Source: Pseudomonas fluorescens
Lineage (GTDB): Bacteria; Pseudomonadota; Gammaproteobacteria; Pseudomonadales; Pseudomonadaceae
Direction of reading: 5' to 3'
NCBI RefSeq assembly: GCF_001307155.1
Contig: NZ_CP012830.1
Location: 2,163,501 to 2,227,500 of the forward strand
DNA length: 64,000 nucleotides
In this document: piece after piece, positions 1 to 8,571 of the stretch
How positions within the stretch are numbered: position 1 is the stretch's first letter
Layout: the number at the start of each line of letters is the position of its first letter
Made by a program: the position numbers and the translations under genes
Notes under the pieces: generated by a model
The model's input: the letters and a program-made list of their open reading frames with translations, nothing else
What the model was told of the DNA's origin: nothing
Databases searched by the model: none

Positions 1-39
1 GGGATTGGTAGTCATGGTGGAATTGGCCAGATCATTCAT
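1..39 (-). CDS. pstC: PstC phosphate ABC permease, N-terminal fragment
   Basis: Only the first 13 codons lie in the window; on the minus strand they read MNDLANSTMTTNP and run off the left edge. The short Ser/Thr-rich start resembles the beginning of Pseudomonas PstC, the inner-membrane permease of the high-affinity phosphate importer. A PHO box lies 23 bp upstream of the ATG, and pstS lies upstream on the same strand. The identity rests on position, operator and these few residues. Confidence 0.65.
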   Translation of the reverse strand, partial: MNDLANSTMTTNP

Positions 40-61
40 GCGCACACCCTAGCGATCCTGT

Positions 62-79
62 ATGACAGAAAGATGACAA
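62..79 (-). promoter_or_regulatory. PHO box upstream of pstC
   Basis: The minus strand reads TTGTCATCTTTCTGTCAT, two 7-mers of the CTGTCAT type separated by 4 bp, matching the PhoB-binding consensus. It lies 23 bp upstream of the pstC start, so pstC may be induced by phosphate starvation separately from pstS. Confidence 0.75.
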
Positions 80-156
80 TGCAGTGACGCAACAAATCCG
101 CCGCCCGTGTGAACTGGCAGCGGACTGGAAAATTGAGGCCGGTATTTACCGGCATT

Positions 157-246
157 TGTAGGAGCAAAGCTTGCTCGCGATTGCGGTTTGTCGGTCACAT
201 CCTTGTTGAATGTGCTGACGCCATCGCGGGCAAGCCTTGCTCCTAC
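157..246. repeat. Paired inverted repeat (REP/REPIN-like), GCAAGCTTGC class
   Basis: The left arm (TGTAGGAGCAAAGCTTGC...) and the right arm (...GCAAGCCTTGCTCCTAC) are inverted copies separated by about 40 bp. The same class recurs at 13035-13128. It lies in the gap between pstS and pstC and is typical of Pseudomonas intergenic REP doublets. A short hairpin (138-153, GCCGGTATTTACCGGC) and another directly after the pstS stop (249-270) flank it. Confidence 0.8.
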
Positions 247-276
247 GGGTCCGGGGCGAACCCCGGACCTAGGGTT

Positions 277-1281
277 TTACTTTTTTGCGACTTCAGCGCC
301 GCCCTCTTGCAGGCCCAGGTCAGCCAGTGCCTTGGCGGCAACTTTGGCTGGCAGTGGGATGTAGCCGTCTTTCACGACAACTTCCTGGCCCTGTTTGGAC
401 AGAACCAGTTTCACGAACTCGGCTTCCAGCGGGGCCAGAGGCTTGTTCGGGGCTTTGTTGACGTAAACGTAGAGGAAACGCGACAGCGGGTATTTGCCGT
501 TCAGGGCGTTTTCTTCGCTGTCAGCGATGTAGTCAGTGCTGCCTTTCTTGGCCAGAGCCACAGTCTTCACGCTAGCGGTTTTGTAGCCGATGCCCGAGTA
601 ACCGATACCGTTCAGCGAAGAGCTGATCGATTGCACGACCGAAGCCGAGCCTGGTTGTTCGTTGACGTTTGGCTTGTAGTCGCCTTTGCACAGGGCTTCT
701 TCTTTGAAGTAGCCGTACGTGCCGGATACCGAGTTACGGCCGAACAGTTGAACCGGCTTGTTGGCCAGGTCGCCGGTCACGCCCAGGTCACCCCAGGTTT
801 TGACTTCTGCTTTAGCGCCGCACAGACGAGTCGAGGAGAAGATCGCGTCGACTTGTTCCATGGTCAGGTGCTGGATCGGGTTGTCCTTGTGCACGAACAC
901 GGCCAGGGCATCCACGGCAACCGGGATAGCGGTTGGCTTGTAGCCGTACTTCTGCTCGAAGGCCGCCAGTTCGGTGTCCTTCATCTTGCGGCTCATCGGG
1001 CCCAGGTTGGAGGTGCCTTCGGTCAACGCAGGTGGCGCGGTGGCGGAGCCAGCGGCCTGAATCTGGATGTTTACGTTCGGGTATTCTTTTTTGTAGTTCT
1101 CAGCCCACAGGGTCATGAGGTTGGCCAGGGTATCGGAACCGACGCTGGACAGGTTGCCCGAAACACCAGTGGCTTTGGTATAAGCCGGGATGGCTGGGTC
1201 TACACCAGCGGCTACCGCGTTGGCAGTTGCAACGCCAGCAGCGACAAACGTCATTGCCGCCATCAAACGCTTCAGTTTCAT
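277..1281 (-). CDS. pstS: Phosphate ABC transporter substrate-binding protein PstS
   Basis: Periplasmic high-affinity phosphate-binding protein that delivers orthophosphate to PstCAB. The 334-residue product has a Sec signal peptide (about residues 1-25, ending near ANAVAAG). The mature protein carries family hallmarks: GSDTL near the N-terminus, the [13 protein letters not shown] phosphate-binding segment, and [12 protein letters not shown] further on. Length is normal for Pseudomonas PstS. The start is supported by AGGAG upstream (GGAGTAAGGC then ATG). A PHO box lies 67 bp upstream, and the next gene on the strand is pstC. Expression is probably PhoB-dependent and high. Confidence 0.96.
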   Translation of the reverse strand: MKLKRLMAAMTFVAAGVATANAVAAGVDPAIPAYTKATGVSGNLSSVGSDTLANLMTLWAENYKKEYPNVNIQIQAAGSATAPPALTEGTSNLGPMSRKMKDTELAAFEQKYGYKPTAIPVAVDALAVFVHKDNPIQHLTMEQVDAIFSSTRLCGAKAEVKTWGDLGVTGDLANKPVQLFGRNSVSGTYGYFKEEALCKGDYKPNVNEQPGSASVVQSISSSLNGIGYSGIGYKTASVKTVALAKKGSTDYIADSEENALNGKYPLSRFLYVYVNKAPNKPLAPLEAEFVKLVLSKQGQEVVVKDGYIPLPAKVAAKALADLGLQEGGAEVAKK

Positions 1282-1348
1282 GCCTTACTCCTAGCAAATA
1301 GGGTGTGTTAAGTCGGGGCCAAGTATCGGCAGGCCGTGTGAACACTCT

Positions 1349-1366
1349 ATGACCTGAATATGACAA
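1349..1366 (-). promoter_or_regulatory. PHO box upstream of pstS
   Basis: The minus strand reads TTGTCATATTCAGGTCAT, two TGTCAT-like half-sites with the 11-bp period of PhoB direct repeats. It lies 67 bp upstream of the pstS ATG, a normal distance for a PhoB-activated promoter. Confidence 0.75.
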
Positions 1367-1373
1367 TTAGATG

Positions 1374-1406
1374 AAAGGCCAGCATTCCCTAGGAATACCG
1401 GCCTTT
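1374..1406 (-). terminator. Hairpin between the MFS gene and pstS
   Basis: AAAGGCC...GGCCTTT arms enclose an inner ATTCC/GGAAT stem. It lies 55 bp after the stop of the minus-strand MFS gene and just upstream of the pstS PHO box. There is no strong T-run, so it may terminate weakly or act as a boundary. Confidence 0.5.
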
Positions 1407-1460
1407 GGGGTACACCCGCAAAGGGGTGTGAGGGGGACTGCGATCTTTTGATTCAATGAA

Positions 1461-2759
1461 TCAACGGTTGTTCTTCCAGAGGTAACCACCCACCAGGATG
1501 CCAATGCTGCAGATGATTGCCACATAGTAGGCAGGCCCCATCGGGCTTTCCTTGAGCAGCAGGGTGACGACCATCGGGGTCAGGCCGCCGAAGATCGCGT
1601 AAGCCAGGTTGTAGGAAAACGACAGGCCGCTAAAGCGCACCACGGCCGGGAACGCCTTGACCATCACGAATGGCACCGCGCCGATGGTGCCGACGAACAG
1701 GCCGGTCAGCGCGTACAGGGGGAATAGCCAGTCGGGGTGATCGAGCAGGCTGTGGTAGAAGGTCCAGGACGTCGCCAGCAGCGCTGCGCTGCCAAACACG
1801 AACACCCGGCCAGCGCCGAAGCGATCCGCCAACGCGCCGGAGATCACACAACCCAGGCTCAGGCACACGATGGCCACGCTATTGGCTTGCAGCGCGGTCG
1901 TGGCCGAGAAGTGATAAATGGTTTGCAGCACGGTCGGGGTCATCAGAATCACCACGATGATCCCGGCCGACAGTAGCCAGGTCAGCAGCATCGAGATGGC
2001 GATGGCGCCGCGATGGTCACGCAGTACCGCACGCAACGGCACTTCTTCGGCCAGCGCCTTGCGCAGTTGCAGCTCGGCGAACACCGGGGTTTCGTGCAGC
2101 CAGCGGCGCAGGTAGACCGAGAACAGACCAAACACACCGCCGAGCAGGAACGGGATCCGCCAGGCGTAATCAGCCACTTGCTCAGTGGTGTAGAGGCTGT
2201 TGATTGCGGTGGCGACCAGCGAGCCGAGCAGGATGCCGGCAGTCAAGCCGCACGTCAGCGTGCCGCAAGCGTAGCCGATGTGCCGCTGGGGCACGTGTTC
2301 GGAAACGAATACCCAGGCCCCCGGCACTTCACCGCCAATCGCCGCGCCCTGGATCACTCGCATCAGCAGCAACAGGATCGGCGCCCACAGGCCGATCTGC
2401 GCGTATGTCGGCAGCAAGCCCATGATCAGCGTCGGTACGGCCATCATGAAAATGCTCAGGGTGAACATTTTCTTGCGCCCCAGCAGGTCGCCGAAGTGCG
2501 CCATGACGATGCCGCCCAGTGGTCGCGCCAGGTAACCGGCGGCAAAGATGCCGAAGGTCTGCATCAGCCGCAGCCACTCGGGCATGTCCGCCGGGAAGAA
2601 CAACTTGCCAACCACCGTGGCGAAGAACACGAAGATGATGAAGTCGTAAAACTCCAGCGCGCCGCCCAAGGCGGAAAGCGACAGTGTCTTGTAGTCGTTA
2701 CCGGTCAAGGGGCGCGCAGGTTGCGCGGGTGTCGCGATGCTCGATGGCGCTGTGGTCAT
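1461..2759 (-). CDS. MFS transporter, metabolite:H+ symporter (MHS) type
   Basis: A 432-residue inner-membrane secondary transporter with about 12 predicted membrane segments. The sequence ALGGALEFYDFIIFVFFA at the first helix and HFGDLLGRKKMFTLSI in the loop between helices 2 and 3 are typical of the MHS family (proline, citrate, dicarboxylate and osmolyte:H+ symporters). The substrate cannot be read from sequence. The start at MTTAPSS is preferred because AAGAGAAG precedes it and the longer N-terminus lacks family character. It stands alone between pstS and a divergent thioesterase gene. Confidence 0.88.
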   Translation of the reverse strand: MTTAPSSIATPAQPARPLTGNDYKTLSLSALGGALEFYDFIIFVFFATVVGKLFFPADMPEWLRLMQTFGIFAAGYLARPLGGIVMAHFGDLLGRKKMFTLSIFMMAVPTLIMGLLPTYAQIGLWAPILLLLMRVIQGAAIGGEVPGAWVFVSEHVPQRHIGYACGTLTCGLTAGILLGSLVATAINSLYTTEQVADYAWRIPFLLGGVFGLFSVYLRRWLHETPVFAELQLRKALAEEVPLRAVLRDHRGAIAISMLLTWLLSAGIIVVILMTPTVLQTIYHFSATTALQANSVAIVCLSLGCVISGALADRFGAGRVFVFGSAALLATSWTFYHSLLDHPDWLFPLYALTGLFVGTIGAVPFVMVKAFPAVVRFSGLSFSYNLAYAIFGGLTPMVVTLLLKESPMGPAYYVAIICSIGILVGGYLWKNNR

Positions 2760-3125
2760 GGCAAGGGCTTCTCTTATAGTCAGATCCGCAACCCCAACAA
2801 CGCTGGCAGGGGCTTGGGCAGGTTCGGCACGATAGCAAATTGTTCGAAAAAGCACAGGAAAGCGCGTATTTGGCAGTCAAAATGAGAACCCGATGGTCGT
2901 CTCGGAGTCTACCGACCGATATACTCGCAACCGTGCAACACTTTGTAAGGGGTTGCTGTGCGAAAACGTCGTTGGCCTTTGTCAGCCGGTTTCGCAGAGT
3001 TTCCCTTTAGCGCGCCTTATGGAAAACGTGACGAACGTAGTATGTTCGGGGCTGAATCGTTTTTCCCAAGACGGCTATTCACCCGCTACATATTCCAAGA
3101 GTCACGGCTCAGAGGCACCCTCGGC
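2760..3125. other. Divergent intergenic region, no gene seen
   Basis: This 366-bp gap separates the divergent MFS and thioesterase genes. A TATACT hexamer near 2920 could be a -10 element for rightward transcription. No convincing small gene, structured RNA or repeat was recognised. Open frames here lack a ribosome site and family-like sequence. Confidence 0.5.
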
Positions 3126-3530
3126 ATGATAGAGCTCGAACAAGAAGATCCTATTCCGCAAGGCGATCTGGCCCTGCAAATCACCGCGCTTCCCCGCGAA
3201 ACCAACGGCTTTGGCGATATTTTCGGCGGCTGGCTGGTGTCTCAGATGGATTTGGCCGGTACGGCGATGGCCAGCAAGGTCGCGGGCGGACGCGTCGCCA
3301 CCGTGGCGATCGATCGCATGGCCTTCCTGGTGCCGGTCGCCGTGGGCGCGCAGCTGTCCTTCTATACTCAGGCAACGGAAATCGGCCGCAGCTCGATCAA
3401 GATGATGGTCGAGGTCTGGAGCGACGATCCACTCTCCAGCGAATGGCGTAAAGTCACTGAGGCGGTGTTCGTGTTCGTCGCCATCGATGGCAGCGGCCGC
3501 ACCCGCTCGGTTCCGCCCAGAGCTCGTTAA
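3126..3530 (+). CDS. Acyl-CoA thioesterase, YciA-like hotdog fold
   Basis: A 134-residue hotdog-fold thioesterase expected to hydrolyse acyl-CoA to free acid and CoA in the cytoplasm. The motif N-x-x-G-D-I-F-G-G-W-L (residues 27-37) holds the catalytic Asp of the YciA/BACH family and is followed by the hydrophobic helix LVSQMDLAGTAMA. Normal length for YciA. The frame is open further upstream, but the segment before MIELEQED has no family character, so the short start is used. A second, different hotdog thioesterase lies at 45818-46300. Confidence 0.88.
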   Translation: MIELEQEDPIPQGDLALQITALPRETNGFGDIFGGWLVSQMDLAGTAMASKVAGGRVATVAIDRMAFLVPVAVGAQLSFYTQATEIGRSSIKMMVEVWSDDPLSSEWRKVTEAVFVFVAIDGSGRTRSVPPRAR

Positions 3531-3603
3531 ACCGGGCGAGCGTTAAACCCGGCGGCCGTTTTACGGTCCATTGACGTCATTGATCCTGAACGAGATGTGC
3601 AAC

Positions 3604-4503
3604 ATGCCGACTCCCAACGTTGAAGCCGTGAAACTGGATGAACTGAACTGCTGGCGCATCCGCCACGGTCAGGCTGAATTGCTGGTGGCCCAGCAAGGCG
3701 CGCACATCCTCAGTTATCAACTGGCCGGGCAACCGCCGCTGATCTGGCTCAACGATGAGGCGGTGTTCAAAACCGGCAAAAGCATCCGCGCCGGTGTTCC
3801 CGTGTGCTGGCCGTGGTTTGGCAACCTGGACCGCAATCCGCCGAGCGTTCAGGCAATGCGCGTCAGCAACGAACCGCCGACCGCCCACGGTTTAGTGCGA
3901 GCGATGGACTGGGAACTGGGCGCCATTGAAGCCGAAGGCGAGAGCCTGAAGGTCGAGTTCGTCCTGCCCTACCTCGAAGGCGGCTTGCCGGGTTGGCCGT
4001 ATGCGGTGGATCTGAAACTGAGCATTCGCCTGGATGAGCAACTGCATATCAACCTGACCAGCCAAAACCAGGGCAGTACGCCCGTCACCATCAGCCAGGC
4101 GCTGCACAGCTACTACGCCGTCAGCGATGTACGCAATGTGCACGTCGAAGGCCTGGACGGGCTGAGCTACATCGAAACCCTGGATAACTGGAAAACCGTG
4201 ACTCAGACCGGCGACCTGCGTTTTGCCGGGGAGACTGACCGGATCTACCTGAATACACCGGCGCAATTGAGCATCGTCGATCCTGCCTGGGAACGGCGCA
4301 TCGAGCTGACCAGCAGCGGCTCGCGCTCGACAGTAATCTGGAACCCGTGGATTGCGCGCGCGGCGCAGTTCAGTGACATGGCCGACGACGGCTGGCAGCG
4401 CATGCTGTGCATCGAAACGGCCAACGTGATGGATGACATCGTGACCCTGGCACCGGGGGCGAGTCATACGCTGGGCGTGAGCATCGCCAGCAAAACTCTT
4501 TAA
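3604..4503 (+). CDS. D-hexose-6-phosphate mutarotase (YeaD-like)
   Basis: A 299-residue aldose-1-epimerase-superfamily protein of the YeaD class, which interconverts alpha and beta anomers of glucose-6-phosphate and related sugars. Visible motifs: QGAHILSYQ near residue 31, the GVPVCWPWFG loop near 70, the catalytic-region HGLVR near 99, and SQALHSYYAVSDV near 165. The start at MPTPNVE follows the usual family N-terminus; three in-frame ATGs lie upstream. It stands alone, followed by a repeat-filled gap. The physiological sugar is inferred from the family. Confidence 0.9.
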   Translation: MPTPNVEAVKLDELNCWRIRHGQAELLVAQQGAHILSYQLAGQPPLIWLNDEAVFKTGKSIRAGVPVCWPWFGNLDRNPPSVQAMRVSNEPPTAHGLVRAMDWELGAIEAEGESLKVEFVLPYLEGGLPGWPYAVDLKLSIRLDEQLHINLTSQNQGSTPVTISQALHSYYAVSDVRNVHVEGLDGLSYIETLDNWKTVTQTGDLRFAGETDRIYLNTPAQLSIVDPAWERRIELTSSGSRSTVIWNPWIARAAQFSDMADDGWQRMLCIETANVMDDIVTLAPGASHTLGVSIASKTL

Positions 4504-4520
4504 GCAACACTGCGATCAAC

Positions 4521-4653
4521 TGTGGCGAGGGAGCTTGCTCCCGCTCGGCCGCGAAGCGGTCGTAAAACCAGGCAATGGGTTCTGCCTGTCAGAACTCGAT
4601 TGCTGGTGTTGGGACTGCTGCGCAGTCCAGCGGGAGCAAGCTCCCTCGCCACA
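4521..4653. repeat. Paired inverted repeat (REPIN-like), GTGGCGAGGGAGC class
   Basis: TGTGGCGAGGGAGCTTGCTC at the left is mirrored by GAGCAAGCTCCCTCGCCACA at the right, about 85 bp apart; the spacer contains smaller mirrored segments (GCGAAGCGGTCG and GACTGCTGCGCAG). A close relative lies at 34271-34368. It fills the convergent gap between the mutarotase and DUF3299 genes. Confidence 0.85.
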
Positions 4654-4676
4654 AGTCTTGTGCAGAACTCCAGACC

Positions 4677-5213
4677 TTACAAATCCGACTCTTTGACCGC
4701 CCGCACTTTCGCCGCATCCAGTGCATACGCCGCATCGGCCAGGTCGTTGTTGACCTTCTCGATCTTCAGCGTGCCGGTGACCCACAGCGGTGTGTAGATA
4801 TCGTCCAGCTTCAAGCCCTTCGGATAGCGCACCAGCACCAACTGGTTAGGCGGCGGTGGCGGCACGTGGATGCAGGCGCCCGGGTACGGCACCAGGAAGA
4901 ACAGCGTGCTGCGACCCTTGGCATCGGTTTCCAAAGGCACGGGATACCCGCCGATGCGGATGTTCTTGTCGTTCATCGACGCCACGGTCTTGGTCGAATA
5001 CATCACCGCCGGCAAGCCCTTGCTCTGCTTCAAGCCACCCTTGTCGGTAAAGGTGCCGTTGGCTTCGGGCGAGTTGTGGTCGATTTCAGGCATGGCCTCA
5101 AGGGCTTTTTGATCCGACTTGGGCATCAGTTCGAGCCAGTCGGTTTCCGGCAGTTCGCCGGCATGAGCCAGGCCAGTGCCCAGCAATAAGAGAGTCAGCA
5201 GAAGACGGCGCAT
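4677..5213 (-). CDS. Exported DUF3299-like protein
   Basis: A 178-residue protein with an N-terminal signal peptide (MRRLLLTLLLLGTGLAHAG). The mature part contains the DUF3299-like features RIGGYPVPLE, the FFLVPYPGACIHVPPPPPNQLV segment with a conserved Cys, and LYTPLWVTGTLKI. Members of this family are periplasmic or lipoprotein-like and often lie near ABC-type exporters; no such neighbour is present here. Function unknown. The MRRLLL start fits signal-peptide structure better than the upstream ATG. Family assignment is from remembered sequence character. Confidence 0.8.
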   Translation of the reverse strand: MRRLLLTLLLLGTGLAHAGELPETDWLELMPKSDQKALEAMPEIDHNSPEANGTFTDKGGLKQSKGLPAVMYSTKTVASMNDKNIRIGGYPVPLETDAKGRSTLFFLVPYPGACIHVPPPPPNQLVLVRYPKGLKLDDIYTPLWVTGTLKIEKVNNDLADAAYALDAAKVRAVKESDL

Positions 5214-5258
5214 GAAATGTGCTCGGCAAAGGGGAGTCAGTAAATCGTCGAGCATTCT

Positions 5259-5289
5259 AGCCCTCTCTGCCCATGCGGCAGAGAGGGCT
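5259..5289. terminator. Perfect hairpin after the GlsB-like gene
   Basis: AGCCCTCTCTGCC pairs with GGCAGAGAGGGCT around a 5-base loop, between the stop of the GlsB-like gene and the DUF3299 gene. The stem is strong, but the U-run is poor on both strands. It could be a 3' stabiliser or weak terminator. Confidence 0.55.
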
Positions 5290-5301
5290 TTGTCGCTTGA
5301 A

Positions 5302-5550
5302 TCAGGTGTTTTTCTTGATCAGACCGTAGATCACCAGCAAAACAATCGCGCCCACCAGTGCACCGATGAAGCCCGCACCTTGGCCAGCCTGATAGATACC
5401 CAGCGCCTGGCCGCCGTACGTGGCCGCCAGCGAACCGCCGATGCCAAGCAGGATGGTCATGATCCAGCCCATGTTGTCGTCACCCGGTTTCAGGAAACGA
5501 GCCAGCAGGCCAACGATCAATCCGATGAAGATGGTTCCAATAATGTGCAT
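5302..5550 (-). CDS. GlsB/YeaQ/YmgE-family stress membrane protein
   Basis: An 82-residue integral membrane protein with three hydrophobic, glycine-rich segments. IIGTIFIGLIVGLLARFL and the central GWIMTILLGIGGSLAATYGGQALG are characteristic of the GlsB/YeaQ/YmgE (transglycosylase-associated protein) family. These small inner-membrane proteins are often stress-induced; the mechanism is unknown. The start MHIIGTIF follows GGGAAACGCC (SD-like GGGAAA). It lies alone between purK and the DUF3299 gene. Confidence 0.9.
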   Translation of the reverse strand: MHIIGTIFIGLIVGLLARFLKPGDDNMGWIMTILLGIGGSLAATYGGQALGIYQAGQGAGFIGALVGAIVLLVIYGLIKKNT

Positions 5551-5656
5551 GGCGTTTCCCTCTGAATGATGTGGGTATGCCAAAGCCTAGCCAGACTTTG
5601 GCATCCTGCCATCAGAGATCGGCGGCGACCGAAGGTTCCGTCGCTGCCAGATGAAA

Positions 5657-6739
5657 CTACTCGGCAATCAGCGCTTCGACCTTGAGGATCTGCTGCGCAA
5701 GCGTCTCCCTGTCGGCGCAACGCAGGTTGGCATGACCGACCTTGCGGCCGACCTTGAACGCCTTGCCGTAGTGGTGCAGATGGCAATCGGCGATGGCAAT
5801 GACCTTCTCCACCGGCGGTACCACACCGATGAAATTGAGCATCGCACTCTCGCCGACCTTGGCGGTCGAACCCAGCGGCAGGCCGGCAACGGCGCGCAGG
5901 TGGTTTTCGAACTGGCTGCACTCGGCGCCTTCAGTAGTCCAGTGGCCAGAGTTGTGTACGCGCGGGGCGATTTCGTTGGCCTTGAGGCCACCGTCGACTT
6001 CAAAGAACTCGAACGCCATCACGCCGACGTAATCCAGCTGCTTGAGCACGCGGCTGGAGTAATCCTCGGCCAGGGCTTGCAAGGGATGGTCGGTGCTGGC
6101 CACGGACAACTTGAGAATGCCGCTGTCGTGGGTGTTATGGACCAGCGGGTAGAACTTCGTTTCACCATCGCGAGCGCGCACGGCGATCAGCGACACTTCA
6201 CCGGTGAACGGCACAAAGCCTTCCAGCAAACAGGCCACGCTGCCCAGCTCGGCGAACGTACCGAGCACATCGGCCGGCGTGCGCAGAACTTTCTGGCCTT
6301 TGCCGTCGTAACCCAGGGTGCGGGTTTTCAACACGGCGGGCAGGCCGATGGTGGCTACCGCAGCCTCCAGGTCGGCTTGCGAGTGGATATCGGCGAAAGC
6401 CGGCGTCGGAATGCCCAGGTCCTTGAACAGGCTCTTTTCGAACCAGCGATCACGGGCAATGCGCAGCGCTTCGGCACTCGGGTAAACCGGAACGAATTGC
6501 GACAGGAAGGCCACGGTTTCGGCAGGGACACTTTCGAACTCGAAGGTCACCAGGTCGACTTCATCGGCCAACTGGCGCAGGTGATCCTGATCGCCGTAAT
6601 CGGCCCGCAGGTGCTCACCCAGCGCAGCTGCGCAGGCATCCGGCGCGGGGTCCAGAAAAGCGAAGTTCATTCCCAGCGGCGTACCTGCCAGGGCCAACAT
6701 GCGACCCAACTGGCCGCCACCGATTACACCGATCTTCAT
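5657..6739 (-). CDS. purK: N5-carboxyaminoimidazole ribonucleotide synthase PurK
   Basis: Cytosolic ATP-grasp enzyme of purine biosynthesis: AIR + ATP + bicarbonate gives N5-CAIR, the substrate of PurE. The 360-residue protein starts MKIGVIGGGQLGRMLA, the classical PurK nucleotide-fold start; it continues with TFEFESVP (about residue 75) and LKTRTLGYDGKGQ (about residue 143), the ATP-grasp loop. Catalytic-end residues FEFFEVDGGLKANEIAPRVHNSGHWT are intact. It follows purE by 11 bp on the same strand, so the two are one operon. ATG codons overlap three codons upstream; the MKIGVIGG start matches the family. Confidence 0.97.
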   Translation of the reverse strand: MKIGVIGGGQLGRMLALAGTPLGMNFAFLDPAPDACAAALGEHLRADYGDQDHLRQLADEVDLVTFEFESVPAETVAFLSQFVPVYPSAEALRIARDRWFEKSLFKDLGIPTPAFADIHSQADLEAAVATIGLPAVLKTRTLGYDGKGQKVLRTPADVLGTFAELGSVACLLEGFVPFTGEVSLIAVRARDGETKFYPLVHNTHDSGILKLSVASTDHPLQALAEDYSSRVLKQLDYVGVMAFEFFEVDGGLKANEIAPRVHNSGHWTTEGAECSQFENHLRAVAGLPLGSTAKVGESAMLNFIGVVPPVEKVIAIADCHLHHYGKAFKVGRKVGHANLRCADRETLAQQILKVEALIAE

Positions 6740-6750
6740 CGTCAACAACC

Positions 6751-7242
6751 TCAGGCGATGCGTGGGTCTGGATTGTCCAGGACGCTGTCTGTCTGCTCAG
6801 CACGGAAGGTTTTCAGCACCGCGTGGAATTGCGGGTGCTTGGCGCCCAGGATACTCGCCGAGAGCAGGGCTGCGTTGATCGCGCCGGCCTTGCCGATGGC
6901 CAGGGTAGCGACCGGGATGCCCGCAGGCATCTGCACGATCGACAGCAGCGAATCGACGCCCGAAAGCATCGACGACTGCACCGGCACGCCCAGCACCGGC
7001 AGGTGGGTCTTGGCCGCACACATGCCAGGCAAGTGGGCCGCGCCGCCGGCACCGGCGATAATCACCTCGATGCCACGGGCCTCGGCCTCTTCGGCGTACT
7101 GGAACAGCAGGTCCGGGGTGCGGTGGGCAGAGACCACTTTCACCTCGTAAGGGATGCCGAGCTTTTCCAGCATATCGGCGGTGTGGCTAAGGGTGGACCA
7201 ATCGGACTTGGAGCCCATGATCACGCCAACCAGTGCGCTCAT
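6751..7242 (-). CDS. purE: N5-CAIR mutase PurE, class I
   Basis: Converts N5-CAIR to CAIR in purine biosynthesis, directly after PurK's reaction. The 163-residue protein shows the class I hallmarks: [11 protein letters not shown] at residues 5-15, SAHRTPD near residue 39 (catalytic His), [13 protein letters not shown] near 67, and [23 protein letters not shown] near 109. Normal length for PurE. It is the first gene of purEK; AGAGAAGAGG lies upstream of the ATG, and a factor-independent terminator sits in its leader (7281-7316). Confidence 0.97.
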   Translation of the reverse strand: MSALVGVIMGSKSDWSTLSHTADMLEKLGIPYEVKVVSAHRTPDLLFQYAEEAEARGIEVIIAGAGGAAHLPGMCAAKTHLPVLGVPVQSSMLSGVDSLLSIVQMPAGIPVATLAIGKAGAINAALLSASILGAKHPQFHAVLKTFRAEQTDSVLDNPDPRIA

Positions 7243-7280
7243 CGTCGTGCCTCTTCTCTCTGGGCGCCCGCAGGCGCGTC

Positions 7281-7316
7281 AAAAAACAACAAGCCACGCA
7301 AATGCGTGGCTTGTTG
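7281..7316 (-). terminator. Intrinsic terminator in the purE leader
   Basis: The minus strand reads CAACAAGCCACGCA-TT-TGCGTGGCTTGTTG followed by TTTTTT: a 14-bp perfect stem with a U6 tail ending 38 bp before the purE ATG. It could end the LysR transcript from 7483, or, if the purEK promoter lies upstream (TATACT at 7360-7355), act as an attenuator. Confidence 0.85.
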
Positions 7317-7482
7317 TACGAATTATGGCCAGACGAACCGGCCGAAGGCCGCGCAGTATACCTCAATGAAGCAGATAAACAGCCCCCCGCGCGACCATCT
7401 GTCATACGGCGCAAAGTACCGGTTTTATTGACTTGAAGGTCAATCCAATACAACACGAATCCCACACTGAATCTTCAGAGTC

Positions 7483-8391
7483 TCAAGGGGTTTGCGCGGC
7501 GCTGCCTTCCAGCTTGCGCCACAACAGCCTTACGTTGGCCTTGCGTACCAGCGCGCAGCGGTACAAACGAATTTCCAGTGGCACGTGCCATTGCGGGCCG
7601 CCGCAGACCACCAGCTCACCGCGCGCCAGTTCGGCACGCACGCTGAGCTGCGGCACCCAGGCAATGCCCAGCCCTTCCAGCGCCATGCTTTTCAGGCTGT
7701 CGGCCATGGCGGTTTCATAAATGGTGGTGAAACGCAGCGCGCGCTGGCGCAGCAGCATGTTCACCGAACGCCCGAGAAAAGCCCCGGCGCTGTAAGCCAA
7801 CAGCGGCACGCTGGCCTCGCCTTCGAGGTCAAACAGCGGCTTGCCATCCGCATCGGCCGCACAAACCGGGAGCATTTCGGTGTCGCCCAGGTGCAGTGAC
7901 GGGAAAATCTCCGGGTCCATTTGCATGGCCGCATCCGGGTCATAAAACGCCAGCATCAGATCGCAGCCGCCTTCGCGCAACGCGTGCACGGCGTCGCCGA
8001 CGTTGGTCGCCACCAGCCGCGTCGCAATGTTCAGGCCTTCATTGCGCAATTGCGCGATCCAGCGCGGAAAGAAACCCAGGGCCAGGGAGTGAGCGGCAGC
8101 GACTTGCATCACTTCGCCCTGCCCGCCTTCGAGGTGATGCAAATGCCGCAGCACTTCGCCGAGTTGCTCGACCACCGTACGCGCCGTGACCAGAAACAAC
8201 TGCCCCGCCGCCGTCAGTTCGATGGGCGTGCGCGAGCGATTGACCAGAGTCAGCCCCAGCGCGGCTTCGAGGCTGCGGATCCGCCGACTGAATGCCGGCT
8301 GAGTCACAAAGCGCCGTTCGGCGGCCTGCGAAAAGCTGCGGGTGGCGGCCAGGGCACTAAAGTCCTCGAGCCATTTGCTTTCCAGATTCAT
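7483..8391 (-). CDS. LysR-family regulator, HypT/YjiE-like
   Basis: A 302-residue LysR-type DNA-binding regulator. The N-terminal helix-turn-helix (residues 1-62: FSQAAERRFVTQPAFSRRIRSLEAALG) is followed by an effector domain. The start MNLESKWLEDF, the segment AAAHSLALGFFP near residue 100 and PVCAADADGKPLFDL near 185 resemble E. coli HypT (YjiE), a hypochlorite-responsive LTTR. It is divergent from aspA with 180 bp between, so it may also control aspartase. GAGGG precedes the chosen ATG; an in-frame start eight codons earlier is less likely. The link to HClO sensing is an inference. Confidence 0.88.
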   Translation of the reverse strand: MNLESKWLEDFSALAATRSFSQAAERRFVTQPAFSRRIRSLEAALGLTLVNRSRTPIELTAAGQLFLVTARTVVEQLGEVLRHLHHLEGGQGEVMQVAAAHSLALGFFPRWIAQLRNEGLNIATRLVATNVGDAVHALREGGCDLMLAFYDPDAAMQMDPEIFPSLHLGDTEMLPVCAADADGKPLFDLEGEASVPLLAYSAGAFLGRSVNMLLRQRALRFTTIYETAMADSLKSMALEGLGIAWVPQLSVRAELARGELVVCGGPQWHVPLEIRLYRCALVRKANVRLLWRKLEGSAAQTP

Positions 8392-8571
8392 CACGCCCTC
8401 CCGGACACGCACCAATTTAGGTCACACGCTTGCCGTATACACGGCGTCACACGGGTATTATGCCGAATGTGCATAGGGCAGTGCTTAACAGCATTGGCCC
8501 AAAATTTTCCACAAGCCTAGCATTCGCAGCGTTCCGGCATAGACCGGGTCCATATCGAGATGATTTCTATC

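Noticed and set aside
109..1311. 400-codon open frame antisense to pstS
   Set aside because: It is a high-GC shadow; the minus strand encodes a complete PstS with signal peptide and PHO box.
2893..3129. Open frame upstream of the YciA-like thioesterase
   Set aside because: No ribosome site and no family-like sequence; treated as leader DNA.
7187..7465. Open frame running through the purE leader terminator
   Set aside because: Its Cys/Arg-rich stretch is the translation of the terminator hairpin, not a protein.
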